Of a stretch of DNA of 48,328 nt, positions 21,816-31,220 are shown one piece after another. Position 1 is the stretch's first letter. Every line of letters begins with the position of its first letter. Source of the DNA: Chara braunii. Lineage: Eukaryota; Streptophyta; Charophyceae; Charales; Characeae. The translations under genes and the position numbers were made by a program. The DNA lies in NCBI GenBank assembly GCA_003427395.1, contig BFEA01000022.1:3174419-3222746 (forward strand), given 5' to 3'. The notes beneath the pieces were generated by a model. It searched no databases and was not told the DNA's origin. It saw nothing but the letters and a program-made list of their open reading frames with translations.

Positions 21816-23234
21816 ATGGAGGCATTCCTTACCCCTCTCTCCCAAAGAATCACGCATGAACAACGTGAGGCTCTGAACCAACCACTACGGAAAGAAAAAA
21901 TTTGGAACACGCTGATGCAGATGGAGGAAGACAAAACCCCAGGAGTAGACGGGCTACCCAAGGAATTCTGGGAGGAGATGTGGACCCCCGTATCGGAGGA
22001 CTTGATGGAACTTTACAGGCAAGTAAAGGCCTCAGGAGACATGGGGGATGTGGTAGGCCAAGGAATCCTCACCCTGCTATATAAAAAAGGAGACAAAACG
22101 AACATAAGAAACTACCACCCGATCACCCTCCTCACGGTGGTTTACAAGATGATGGCTAAGGCGGTGGCAAACAGGATGATACCAGTCTTGGAGGAGATAA
22201 TCCACCCTGCACAAACCGGATTTATGCGCAATAGGAACATCCAAGACAATGTACTACTGGTTAATGAATTAATAAAGTTATCGAGACAGTCGCATCAAAA
22301 CGCCGCCATAGTGTTCATTGATTTTGAAAAAGCCTATGACCATGTAGACTGGGAATTTATGGACAAATGCTTGCAGAAAATGAACTTTGGCCCGGAATTC
22401 AGGGACTGGATTAAGATACTCCACCTAAATGCGACGACACGGGTACATGTCAATGGGTTACTAGTGCCAGAAATCAAACTCCAGCGCTCGGTGCGACAAG
22501 GTGACCCACTAGCCCCCTTCCTATTTTTGGTGGTAATGGAAGCACTGGCAACCAACTTGAGGACTAATAGAAAGATCTCTAGACTGCAATTGTCAGGCAT
22601 CCCTGAGGAAGCCATCCCTATATATTCGATGTTCGCGGACGACCTTACAATAGTAGTCGAGGCAACCCAAAATAATATGGCAGAAATCCAAGCCCTGATG
22701 GCACAATTTTCCTTGGTGTCTGACATGACAGTTAACTGGGGAAGCAAAACGCAAGGCTGGTGGATCCACTTCCATGGTGTTCGCCCCCCAGAGCAACCCA
22801 AAGTTGATTGGAGACCTCTGGAAGAACAAATCAGGGTCCTAGGGGTAGCCCTTTCAGCTCACGGGCCACCAACAGGAAATGACGAATGGATTACTAGGCC
22901 AGCCCTGGAAAAAATGCAAAACTGGAAGAACAAAAGGACTTCCATTTTTGGGAGGGCTTTAATTATCAACAATGTGGTGCTGGCCTCCATTTGGTACGAA
23001 TCAGCTCTCTGGCACCTAGGGAAAGGTAGCATCAAGAACCTTAAGAAGCAACTGGCGGCATTCCTCTGGCGAGGGAATCATGAGCAACAAAATGTGATTA
23101 ATAGGGTAGCATGGGATAAACTGATTCAACCAAAAACCAGGGGAGGACTAGGCTTGCTGGGGTTAATCCCCCATGGCGAGACCTGGCATTGGAACAAATC
23201 CGGAGATTGTCACCCAGAACTGCATTTGCAGTGA
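21816..23234 (+). CDS. LINE reverse transcriptase, long intact frame (part of ORF2)
   Basis: An open frame of 472 codons covers the RT core. Visible motifs in order are DKTPGVDGLPKEFW (about 39-52), GQGILTLLYKKGD (81-93), FIDFEKAYDHVDW (167-179, catalytic Asp), VRQGDPLAPFLF (226-237) and MFADD (272-276, catalytic Asp pair). The length suits an L1-type RT plus thumb. The ATG at 21816 is simply the first in the frame; the true product would be a fusion with the endonuclease upstream. The host element is interrupted elsewhere, so I expect no active protein. Confidence 0.92.
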   Translation: MEAFLTPLSQRITHEQREALNQPLRKEKIWNTLMQMEEDKTPGVDGLPKEFWEEMWTPVSEDLMELYRQVKASGDMGDVVGQGILTLLYKKGDKTNIRNYHPITLLTVVYKMMAKAVANRMIPVLEEIIHPAQTGFMRNRNIQDNVLLVNELIKLSRQSHQNAAIVFIDFEKAYDHVDWEFMDKCLQKMNFGPEFRDWIKILHLNATTRVHVNGLLVPEIKLQRSVRQGDPLAPFLFLVVMEALATNLRTNRKISRLQLSGIPEEAIPIYSMFADDLTIVVEATQNNMAEIQALMAQFSLVSDMTVNWGSKTQGWWIHFHGVRPPEQPKVDWRPLEEQIRVLGVALSAHGPPTGNDEWITRPALEKMQNWKNKRTSIFGRALIINNVVLASIWYESALWHLGKGSIKNLKKQLAAFLWRGNHEQQNVINRVAWDKLIQPKTRGGLGLLGLIPHGETWHWNKSGDCHPELHLQ

Positions 23235-24673
23235 ACCCGCTCACATGGATTGAGGATAGGTATTGGACCATCCCCCGAGCCAACACCAACCCACGAGAGG
23301 AGGGGGAGAGAGGAGCCGCCAGGCAGGATCTAGTAAAAGATAAATTTTGGAGCACCCTAGCTGAGAGGAGCAACCAGGGGCAGAATAGGTGCAAAACGGC
23401 CACATTAAAAAGCTTAGCTACAATAGGCTAACTTAGGTAGGGGTGAGGGGTGGTACCTCCTTCTTGAAGGAAGCAATCAATGCCGCCCACCCGGGCCTCT
23501 CAACCTTAATGGGGAGGAGTGTGCTGTGAGTCAACTTTGTACTATTCAATGACTTGCCGGGGGAATAGGAACCGGACTGTTGCTCCCCAGAATGGCAGGA
23601 GTCAGAACCAAGAGGTTCTGAAGTTAAAAAAAAATAAAAAAAAAAATAAAAAAAAATAAAAAAAAAAAATTTGGAGGAGGCTACCCATCCCCGATAGGCC
23701 TCCCCCGGAACGGATGGAGGAGATCCTTCGGCAGCCCCTCTTTGGGAATAGGGCAATCACGGATAGACAAGGTAGGGTATACGGCAGCTCAAATCCTCAT
23801 TGGGCCTCATGGGTCAGACATGGGATCCTCAGAGTAGGGGACATATGGGATGAAGGAAGCAAAGATTGGAAAACGGCCCAACAACTCAGGTCCCGCCTGT
23901 GCTACACTCACAAGCTAGAGGACACTCTGGATCAGCTAATATTTTCGATTCCCCGAGCATGGAGGGTAACTTTGAGAAAAGGAAGATCATTATAGGAACA
24001 AGACTGGGTGGCGGTAAGGGTAGAGGACTTCCCATTGCAAATAGGGGTAGTGGTAGAGGCAAGACCGGACGGGGCAATGGCTAACCTTTTCGAAAGAATA
24101 GGAGACGATAACCTGGTCAGTTATCACCCAGTCGCAGTCCAATGGCATGGAAATTCCAACCTCTACTGAATCCGGGTGCTGCAGAGCCATAAGGAAGGGA
24201 AGACCCAATGGCGAGCTCATCGACTAGAAACCCCCTATCCAGGCTAGCCATGGACCCTCTAGAATGGCAATGGATAAGAGGACGAAAAGGGCAACCAGTG
24301 CAACTGCATGAACTAACAGTTAAAACCACCTACATAATGATCAGACCCCGGGTGGATGTGCAAACAGAGGTAGGTGATAGATGGCAGAAAAGCCTCAACC
24401 TAAATAGAGACCGATTGGCTGGAATGGTTCAGAGGGGTGAAGGAGAGACCAGCAAAATTCGCCTCCCTACAATGGCAAATAAGTCACAGATGCCTCCCCA
24501 CAAATAATTGGATCATCGACAGGACGAACTTGGAACAAAGGGGGGAGGCTCTCCCATGGTGCAAACTCTGTAACGTAGGGTTCCCGGGGCGTATAATATG
24601 TGAAACAATAGAACACATTTTCTTGCAATGCCCTGGGGGTGTCCTGCTGTGGCGATGGTGGGATCGTATCTGA
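23189..24673 (+). pseudogene. LINE ORF2 C-terminal region, split by a retroposon
   Basis: Frames 23189-23431, 23714-23995, 24208-24507 and 24437-24673 give a typical LINE C-terminus: LRQPLFGNRAITDRQG (about 23730), then HRCLPTNNWI and a Cys-rich end with CKLC...ETIEHIFLQC, a CX2C-H-X4-C knuckle of the zf-RVT kind. The 23420-23680 retroposon lies between the first two pieces and at least two frameshifts follow. Confidence 0.82.
23420..23680 (+). mobile_element. LINE-tail/SINE-like retroposon, copy 3, inside the LINE
   Basis: The sequence from GGCTAACTTAGG to GGTTCTGAAGTT is the full counterpart of copy 1 (opposite strand) and ends in an A-rich tail with T interruptions at about 23624-23669. 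It interrupts the LINE C-terminal frame, so it inserted after the LINE. I could not define a clean target-site duplication. The best full-length example here, about 205 bp plus tail. Confidence 0.82.
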
Positions 24674-25202
24674 TCACAATTATGCACCGATGAGGAGTGG
24701 CCATGGAAATGGGAAGCTTGTCTTTTAGGAGAGGTTGGAAAGCCACACACATCCAACCTAACTAGTAATCTCTTCTCCATAGCCAGGAAGGCGATGATCT
24801 GGACGTTATGGTTAAGAAGGTGCATCTTTGATCAAGAAGGGGCCAGAATGGGGGAAGGGGAAGTGGCAGACACAGTAAAACATTCATCGAAACAGAAATG
24901 AGAATGCATTGGAAAAAAGTGCAGGAAAAAATGGAAATCCTCACGCAAAAGCCAGATATAATTAAGGAAATCCAGAAATTCTACGCAGAATGGCTGGGGG
25001 GGGGAAAGGGGGGGTAGGATGGCCCAGGTAGACTGGCCTGGGGAAAAGAGGGATGAGGAGGGACAAGGGGACTTTACAAAGGACTACAAACTAAGATTCC
25101 ATGATTGGCTCCAGCTCGACCCCAACATCCCTATGAAGAGCCCTGAGCAGTTCCCAGACATGTTCCCTCTGCCAGCCACAGCAATTGTAGAAAGACAATG
25201 GT

Positions 25203-25352
25203 TTGGGCATCTGTAAGGCGGTGGTATGCTGGTAGAGGGTTAGATAAGTGCTGACGGCATGCTACTTTCGGGCATCTGTAAGGTGGTGGTACGCTGGTAG
25301 AGGGTAAGATAAGTGCTGGCGGCATACTGGTAGGGGGTAAGATAAGTGTCAG
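25203..25352 (+). repeat. Tandem repeats in the LINE 3' region
   Basis: About 2.4 units of roughly 60 bp, each containing GGGCATCTGTAAGG, GGTGGTA(T/C)GCTGGTAGAGGG and AGATAAGTG, the last unit shortened. Such repeats are common in LINE 3' untranslated regions. Confidence 0.85.
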
Positions 25353-25647
25353 TCTATTTTCATTCTGTAAGCTTTGCTGTAATGGGATTCTGGAAGCAAT
25401 GAGAAATAGTCCGGAGGGGGGAGGGAGGAACTATTTTGTAGCAGTTGACATCAGGTGCCTGGTACAGGGTGAAGAGGTTCTCTCCCTTGCCAAATATCCT
25501 GCTCAGTCAATCCTCTGAACGTCAGATTAATCAATGCTGGCAGGTACATCCCCCAGGCAGTTCCAGATACACTCATGATACACTCCACAGCAATTGTAAA
25601 TGGGACGCAGGTGCCGCTCCCCACCAATAGATGGAGCCTCTCCCCAG

Positions 25648-25716
25648 GTGTTAGTGGTGCCTGCTTATACCAGCATCACTAACACTGGAGGGGGTGTTTA
25701 AAAAAAAATTAAAAAA
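25648..25716 (+). other. Hairpin and A-rich stretch, candidate LINE 3' end
   Basis: GTGTTAGTG (25648-25656) pairs with CACTAACAC (25677-25685) around a 20-base loop, and an A-rich run with TT interruptions follows at about 25697-25716. A 3' hairpin just before the tail is what some LINE reverse transcriptases recognise. Assignment to this LINE rests on position only. Confidence 0.5.
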
Positions 25717-25752
25717 ATCAACTGTGTGTCGCAGTCCGTGTTTGGTCGGGTC

Positions 25753-25755
<3 letters not shown>

Positions 25756-25828
<73 letters not shown>
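25756..25828. repeat. (GA)n microsatellite
   Basis: Pure GA run of about 36 units, directly preceding the repeat module at 25829. The same arrangement recurs at the window end on the other strand. Confidence 0.98.
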
Positions 25829-25832
<4 letters not shown>

Positions 25833-26232
25833 CGACTTCGGGATGTTGACGACATTTGGATACAGACTCAACATTGGGACACATACATTGATGGGAGACT
25901 ATTTGGGATCGATATCAACGACATTGGTGTTGACGACATTCTCATCTTCTCCCTCCTTTTCATCTGATCCCCTCCTCTTCGTCTGTGTATGATCTGGGCC
26001 TGGCGCATTCTTCCTGTGTGTAGCGCCAGGCCCTTTCACACCTAGCGATGATGATGATGATGTATGTTTGGTCTGCATTGCGACATTGATTGGTCTGATC
26101 ATTGGTATTTTAGCCTTCCACTGCGCTATCCTGTACTATGTGAGAGAGGTTGGTTCTTGTTCTGGTCTGCACCATTACAGTATGCGACACTATGGCTGCG
26201 GACAGACTCTCTCCTCCAGCTGCCCAAACTGA
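25829..26232 (+). repeat. GA-associated repeat module, copy T1, with membrane-segment-like frame
   Basis: The sequence matches the minus strand of 47870-48200, including CTGGCGCATTCTTCCTGTGTG. One reading frame runs from the GA tract to a stop at 26230-26232 with a single TGA at 25990-25992. It encodes a Ser/Thr-rich part, five Asp (26047-26061), then a hydrophobic stretch (CIATLIGLIIGILAF) typical of a membrane helix and a Cys-rich end. The helix part is conserved in copy T2. No family was recognised; it could be a captured exon in a repeat or coincidence. Confidence 0.6.
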
Positions 26233-26559
26233 ATAAATTGTACTCCTACCTCGTCACTTTTACTGTGCCAAATTTGCCTGGCCCTACACGGTCCAACCAC
26301 GCTCTAGCCTAGGGAGTTCCAGATGTCTAGGTCCTACAGGCTTCTATGTGTCCAAGTGCAGCTAACAGCATTCCCGCTTGGAGGGCCCAGGTCCGTATTG
26401 GACTGGCAGCAAACTCGAAAACATCTAAATATGAACAACTGATACTAACTGCTCAAGTGCAAAGGAAAATGGAGGGAGATCCTGAATCTAGACCCCACGG
26501 ACCCCATTTCCATCCCTTGGACGAAGTACCTGTCTATTAGACCAGTTAGGATCCGAAGC

Positions 26560-27168
26560 ATGCAGTGGCTCGTAGCTCATGGATCTCTGCCTGTCAATCA
26601 ATGGCTCCACAAAAGGAGGAAATATACGGACCCTGACAGCTCTGAATTATGCAGATTGTGCACAGACAACATCCTGGAAGATATACCCCACTGCCTCCTG
26701 TATTGCACTGAAGCAGCATGGATATGGAACAAGGTGCATGACCTATGGTCCCTCCTCTCCTCATCACCCCCTTCGTCCACAACCCCTCTGAACATCCTGC
26801 TCCTATCCAACAATACTAACAATCTCAAAGGTGGCAGGGAAGTCTGGTTTCACCTGCTCAGGAACCTGGCTCTATGGGTAATCTGGAAAAGGAGGTGTAC
26901 CAAGACTATCGAGGGTACCGAGGTGGCAAGGAAAGAAATGTGGGTTCTACTGCTGGGAATGGCGGAAACTGAGATTCGATCCAGATGGAGGGAGGTGACA
27001 TCAACAACAAAAGTCAGACCAGAAAGGCTAACCACCAAGAGACGGTCTTTCGTGAGAAACTGGCTTCTACAGGGAAAGATTGCAACTGTGGCAGATAACA
27101 GATTGATTTGGAAGAAATGGCACAGCGCAACTCCGGCAAGGACGATGACGCAGTTATGGGCAAACTGA
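26560..27168 (+). pseudogene. LINE ORF2 C-terminus with zinc knuckle
   Basis: The frame has HGSLPVNQWLHKR followed by CRLCTDNILEDIPHCLLYC, a CX2C...HX4C motif of the zf-RVT type, then a Trp- and Arg-rich tail (VIWKRRCTKTIEG). It resembles the end of the plus-strand LINE in arrangement but not closely in sequence, so it is from another LINE family. RT and endonuclease are missing. No function is expected. Confidence 0.8.
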
Positions 27169-27249
27169 GATTACAATCTCAACAATATAGACAACTCTCC
27201 TCTTTTCTTGCTTTACACGGACCATCTGACAGAGTCGCATTAGATTCTG

Positions 27250-27471
27250 AGAGGAAAAGTGGTAGGGCAAGCTGGCAGTCAATCCTCCTGCTCTGGAGCA
27301 ATCAATGCTGGTCGGGGTGCCTTCGACCAGACGGAAGGAAGCGCGAGAGTGTTCACCATGTATTTCAATTCTTGACTTGCCGATGGAAAGGAACCGGACT
27401 GACGCTCCCCAGAATGGATACGGAGCCAGGATCACAAGGACCTGTTTCAAAAAAAAAAAAAAAAAAAAAAA
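27250..27471 (+). mobile_element. LINE-tail/SINE-like sequence, copy 4
   Basis: Aligned to copy 3 by GCAATCAATGC, GACTTGCCG, GGAACCGGACTG and CCCCAGAATGG. It ends in GGACCTGTTTC and A22. Its position 80 bp downstream of a LINE stop codon (27166-27168) suggests it is that LINE's own 3' untranslated region and not a separate insertion. Confidence 0.75.
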
Positions 27472-27735
27472 GATACTTACTGCTCACTTGCAACAGGTCT
27501 GGGGTTCAGATCCTGCTGGTGCCCACCAGTGTGACGCAACAGCTCAGTCACCAATGCCATGGTTCGATTGTTAGTGAAATGCATGCATGGATGTGAGATG
27601 CTGAGAAACTTGAGCTCCCACGTACCCTCTCAAATGAATCCCATCCGCACGATTGGCTATATGCCAACTATATGGCATTGAGGCTCACATCCGTTTATCA
27701 CATCTTTTGTGTTTGTGTATGCAATTCTTTTTCAG

Positions 27736-27873
27736 GTGGTTCGGTGGGGAAGGTCCGTTTATGCCAACATTCAGAAGTTCATCCAGTTTCAACTTACTGT
27801 CAATGTGGTGGCTCTGACTCTCAACTTTATTGCAGCTTTAGGGGGAACGGAAATTCCCCTCACCACTGTGCAG
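27736..27873 (+). CDS. ACA: P2B Ca2+-ATPase exon (M5 region)
   Basis: 46 codons, phase 0 at both ends. The protein starts VVRWGRSVYANIQKFIQFQ and continues LTVNVVALTLNFIAAL, then ends PLTTVQ. This is the highly conserved end of the P-domain and membrane segment M5 of plant autoinhibited Ca2+-ATPases, which export Ca2+ from the cytosol across plasma membrane, tonoplast or ER using ATP. The acceptor is a pyrimidine tract with TTCAG (ends 27735) and the donor is CAG|GTAACC. The next protein segment is encoded exactly by the exon at 44162. ACA-family membership is clear from the motifs; the isoform and its membrane cannot be told. Upstream exons (phosphorylation and nucleotide-binding parts) were not found in the preceding 27.7 kb. 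Confidence 0.93.
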
Positions 27874-28053
27874 GTAACCTCACGTATACCCTTCATGTTC
27901 TCTCAAGTAAAAGACCGGAAAGACGAAGTACACTGCTGTTATTCCGTTGCACACATAGGCCACCAGCCCTGTTCAGGTCTGTATGGTCATATTATCTGGT
28001 TTGCACAGGTGGCTCCCCCGTTGCTTGAGTTCTCGTTTTTTTTTGGATTTTGG

Positions 28054-28113
28054 TTCGGGACATCATTAAAATTGCAATGAGTGTACAGCAAAGATTAGCA
28101 TGGCCCCTGCACA
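28054..28113 (+). pseudogene. U6 snRNA-like sequence, truncated at both ends
   Basis: The segment runs from TTCGGGACATC through TAAAATTG and TACAG to AAGATTAGCATGGCCCCTGC. This corresponds to the conserved middle of U6 spliceosomal RNA, including most of the ACAGA-box/AGC catalytic region, with several substitutions (ACAGAGA reads ACAGCAA). The start of U6 and everything after the CCCCTGCGC stretch are missing, and an A-run follows at once. It has no U6 promoter or terminator that I can see, so it is a retropseudogene. Confidence 0.88.
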
Positions 28114-28260
28114 AAAAAAAAAAAAGGGCAAAAAAAAACGAAAGAGCTTATGGTCTCAGCCTCCATTCTATTCTGGCGAGTTTGTTAGTCCGATTCCAAT
28201 TTCACTGGCAAGTCACGAGCTTACATTGAGACCCAGTCAAATGCTTCCCCTCCTTATGGC
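28114..28260 (-). mobile_element. LINE-tail/SINE-like sequence, copy 5, fused to the U6 fragment
   Basis: After the A-rich stretch the + strand reads CATTCTATTCTGGCGAG and CCGATTCCAATTTCACTGGC, a diverged match to the core of copies 1 and 2 in the same orientation as those. The homopolymer edge joins the U6 piece through A13-GGGC-A9. This looks like one chimeric retroposon, though two separate insertions meeting at A-tracts cannot be excluded. Confidence 0.6.
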
Positions 28261-28557
28261 CAGGAGAATCCCCCACACCATTCATTGCCTCCTTACAGAG
28301 GGGTTGACTGTCGGTCTTGCTGAAGCAGTCGCTCATCCCTTCCCAGCCTGTCTTTCTACCCCTGGGGAAACACCCCTGAAAACCAAAGCTCAACTCATTC
28401 CTGTCGGTCCGTGGATGTGGATTACCAGACCTGTGTTGAAAATGAGCGAGAACCTGAGCTATTTGTCCTTGCCGTCACCAAACCCTTCATTTATTTATCG
28501 AAACAGAAGTGAAAGTTTCACGAGTTACATCATCCCGCCAAGTCCCTTGTACGCTTA
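28261..28557. other. Intron sequence, nothing recognised
   Basis: An open frame on + spans this stretch (part of 28100-28825) but continues into the LTR and shows no family resemblance. Confidence 0.4.
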
Positions 28558-29545
28558 TGCAAGGAAAATGATCAGTAGCGAGATGACAGAATCCAGATTA
28601 CACGGTCATATTGAAAGCCAGAAAGTCTCACAGTGTCCAGAAAGCAGTATTGCACCAATGTTGGACCAATGGAGAATCGAAACACTGAAACCAAATGTCA
28701 ATGAGAGCTTACTCTCGTCATCACCAACATCAGAGTCCAGGCCCTTACCCGTACTTGGCGCTCGGCGCCCAGACTACTCCCCACACAGCTACTATCTGCT
28801 TATGAATTGGCAATTCAACTGTTGACGTCAGCAGCCACCGAAGTACATGAAGATGTCGCCCAATGCAGACCATCGCCAATACCAGGTATGAGCCCTCACA
28901 TCATCATCATCATCTCTGTCTCTCTCTCTCTCCCTCGTCTTTCTCCCTTGTCTTCCCTCTATACACCCGAAGACCATCACTGCACCCTGCTGTATGTCCA
29001 AGCCCAGCCAGCTATGGAAGCTGGGCTATGGCGTTGCCCTCATCTGCACCCTTCTTCCTACACGACTGCACGTGCGTAGCACCTTGCCCCAGCGCTAGCA
29101 GCAGCACGCGAGCAATCGCTCCAGCAGCGCTGCCGCAAACTGGCAAGTGCCCGAATGAGATGCCAGGCAGCGAACTCGTTCCTATATGGAAAGATTCTGA
29201 CCTGGCCTGTGGCCTGGCTGGGCTGGGCCTGCGCCCAGAAGCTTCCAGTGGGCCGCGACCTCTTACGGGCCCATCAACAAGGTAGCTGGGCCTCTGCTGC
29301 TGCTGCTGGGCCTCGTTCAGTTACGCCTCCCAACTGTCAGTGTATGTTGCTGCGAATGTGGCCCAGGGCCTGTATTTCAGAAAAGGCCTAGAAGGTCGTG
29401 GAAAGTATTTGCTGCTCGGGTCCTGGGTTCCCTCAACCAACTGACGCGACACAACTGCCTGAACCCCAAATACGAAATTGACAGCATTCGGCCTCTCGTG
29501 ATTTCTTAGGTCCGCCTTCACTTAGGGAGGGCGCACTTGCATATG
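28558..29545 (-). mobile_element. LTR1 copy B, diverged
   Basis: The left end TGCAAGGAAAATGA matches the left end of copy C (TGCAGGAAAATGA), and the body shares AAGCAGTA(T/A)TG, TTGGCGCTC(G/A)GCGCCCAG, TGTTGACGTCAGCAGC and CCTTCACTTAGGG with copies C and D. The right end after about 29545 is degraded and no CCCTCGCA terminus is visible. No target duplication found. A solo LTR is most likely. Confidence 0.75.
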
Positions 29546-30950
29546 GTATATCGGACTGTGACATCGATCGCCCCTCAGCGATCCAGGTAACACTAGGATG
29601 TCAGTGTATGGTATTGCCGTCTCCAAAGCCACACTCATAGACATGATGGGCTGTTTGAGTTGTTGCAGCATGCTAATCTTCGAACAGAGGCGGTTCTGAC
29701 AGTTGCCGTTATCTCCAGGGCCCTGCACCATCGTCTCGTCTTCCAGTCATGGACATCGAGTGACCAAACAAGAAAGATCTCAGTTGCTGTCAGGGATCTA
29801 CTTAGCAAGGAAATGGGCAATCTGCCGTAGGTCGTGTCTCTTCTTCCTCCGCGGAATACAGAGCAGTCCGCCAAAGTGACCCGTCACTGCTTATCCTCAA
29901 TGATCATCCAAGTTCCGATAAACATCCCAAAACAAACCTCGAATGGTCAGTGTCTACCCTGTCAACAATGGTTGTGGCCTGTCCTGCCAAAGTGTGGGTC
30001 CTTAGGGTCTCTTCCTTAACTTGAGAAATGCCCTTCTGGGATTCATACACCTCAGACAAAGGACTTGAAGACAAGCCTTGGACGGTTGCCGCTCGCTTTC
30101 ACCCTCTGCCCCTTCTCTGAGCTGGGATTGTGGTTGGTTTTGCTCCATCGCAAACGTACAGAACACCTCCTTGCCATCTAATGGTTACGCCTTGTGTTGC
30201 CCTTGTGCTTTGCATGAGTCTGGTCTTTTCATAGTGTCCTGCATTATCTCATTTCTGATATTGTAGCTCAGCATCTCATTAGTCTGCAGACGAAAACCGG
30301 AAACAAAACATTTACTTCTTCCTTAACCTAAGTCACACTTCAGGTTGCATAACACCCCTATTGAGAAGGACTCGGCAGTGGCTGACTTTTAAGTGGGGTC
30401 AGCTGCAGGCGATCAGACAAAATACCCAACTCTGAGTCAGTCACTGTTGGTAGGAGGGGATGCAGTCTTTCATGTTTTATTGAGACACCCTTGCTATGAG
30501 TTGCGCAAGCCGATCCTGGTTTGGGAAGTAGACACAAATCATTGCTTTTTCTTGGCATCGACCAAAATCCAAAAACCCTTCCTGATAGCCTGCCAGTTCC
30601 ATTCTTGCTGCACGCAGTCCAGTTTGTGCCCGCTTGTCGAGAGCAAACACAAGCCTGTGGGAACGGTGGGGGGCACAATAAAAATGGCACTGTTGGCGGG
30701 GCTAAAAAGTTTAAACCACCAGTACTTCCTAGATTCGTGCCTGTTAACGCGCCACAATTTTAGGAAACGTACGGGCTACTACAGGACCGGCCAAATTCGT
30801 CCGACTAGAAACGTTTCTGACTTACTACTCTATTTTTTTCCGCGGCCGATAGCTGGGCCAAGTACTGGTGGTTTAAGGTCCTTGAACAAGCCCTGGTGGC
30901 ATCATAAATGACATTATGGCAGTATAGTGGCCATGGACTTCACTTTGTCA
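29546..30950. other. Intron sequence, nothing recognised
   Basis: Unique-looking DNA of mixed composition. Short open frames on both strands (for example 30393-30911 on +) have no recognisable motifs. Confidence 0.5.
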
Positions 30951-31060
30951 AATGACCTGAAAAGCCATGATTCAGGTTAGAGAGGCACTCCCCCAGAATG
31001 GAAATGGATCCGGGGCCATAAGGACCTGTTTTACTTTTAAAAAAAAAGGAAAAAGAAAAG
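30951..31060 (+). mobile_element. LINE-tail/SINE-like sequence, copy 6, short
   Basis: Shares CCCCAGAATGGAAATGGATCC and AAGGACCTGTTTTA with copy 4 and ends in an A/G-rich tail (about 31031-31055). Only the last 80 bp of the family are present, as expected for a 5'-truncated retroposon. Confidence 0.65.
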
Positions 31061-31220
31061 CGTAACATTACACGTAACAATTTGAAATTATCTTCTTTAA
31101 TACCGGCCAATATTGGCAGCTGTGTACATTTTGTTGGTGAAGTTTCTTGGGAGAAAGTGATTATGATATGAGACCGCATGTGTCATCAATGAAGAGGCAA
31201 AGGTGGAGTCATGAGCCCTG

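Larger units (their letters stand above)
17050..25716 (+). mobile_element. Near-complete LINE retrotransposon, plus strand
   Basis: Order: ORF1 with zinc knuckle (17188-19109 and on to about 19450), endonuclease (20424-21280), RT (21816-23234) and a C-terminal region with a Cys/His motif (to about 24673), then a 3' region with tandem repeats and a hairpin that reaches an A-rich stretch at about 25697-25716. The order is that of plant L1-like LINEs. A few stops and frameshifts and a retroposon inserted near 23420-23680 break it. The 5' edge is not defined and the 3' end at the A-rich stretch is an inference. Confidence 0.85.
26350..27471 (+). mobile_element. Second LINE, 5'-truncated, C-terminal end with 3' tail
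   Basis: It begins in broken frame near 26350, continues as a 203-codon ORF2 C-terminus (26560-27168) and then 3' sequence ending in an A-run at 27450-27471. The last 200 bp before the tail belong to the same family as the short retroposons elsewhere in the window (GGAACCGGACTGACGCTCC, CCAGAATGGATACGGAGCC). This suggests the short copies are either truncated ends of this LINE or SINEs that share its tail. Confidence 0.75.

Noticed and set aside
28054-28113. A functional U6 snRNA gene
   Set aside because: Both the U6 start and the 3' third are missing, the ACAGAGA box is altered and an A-run follows; no upstream promoter elements recognised.
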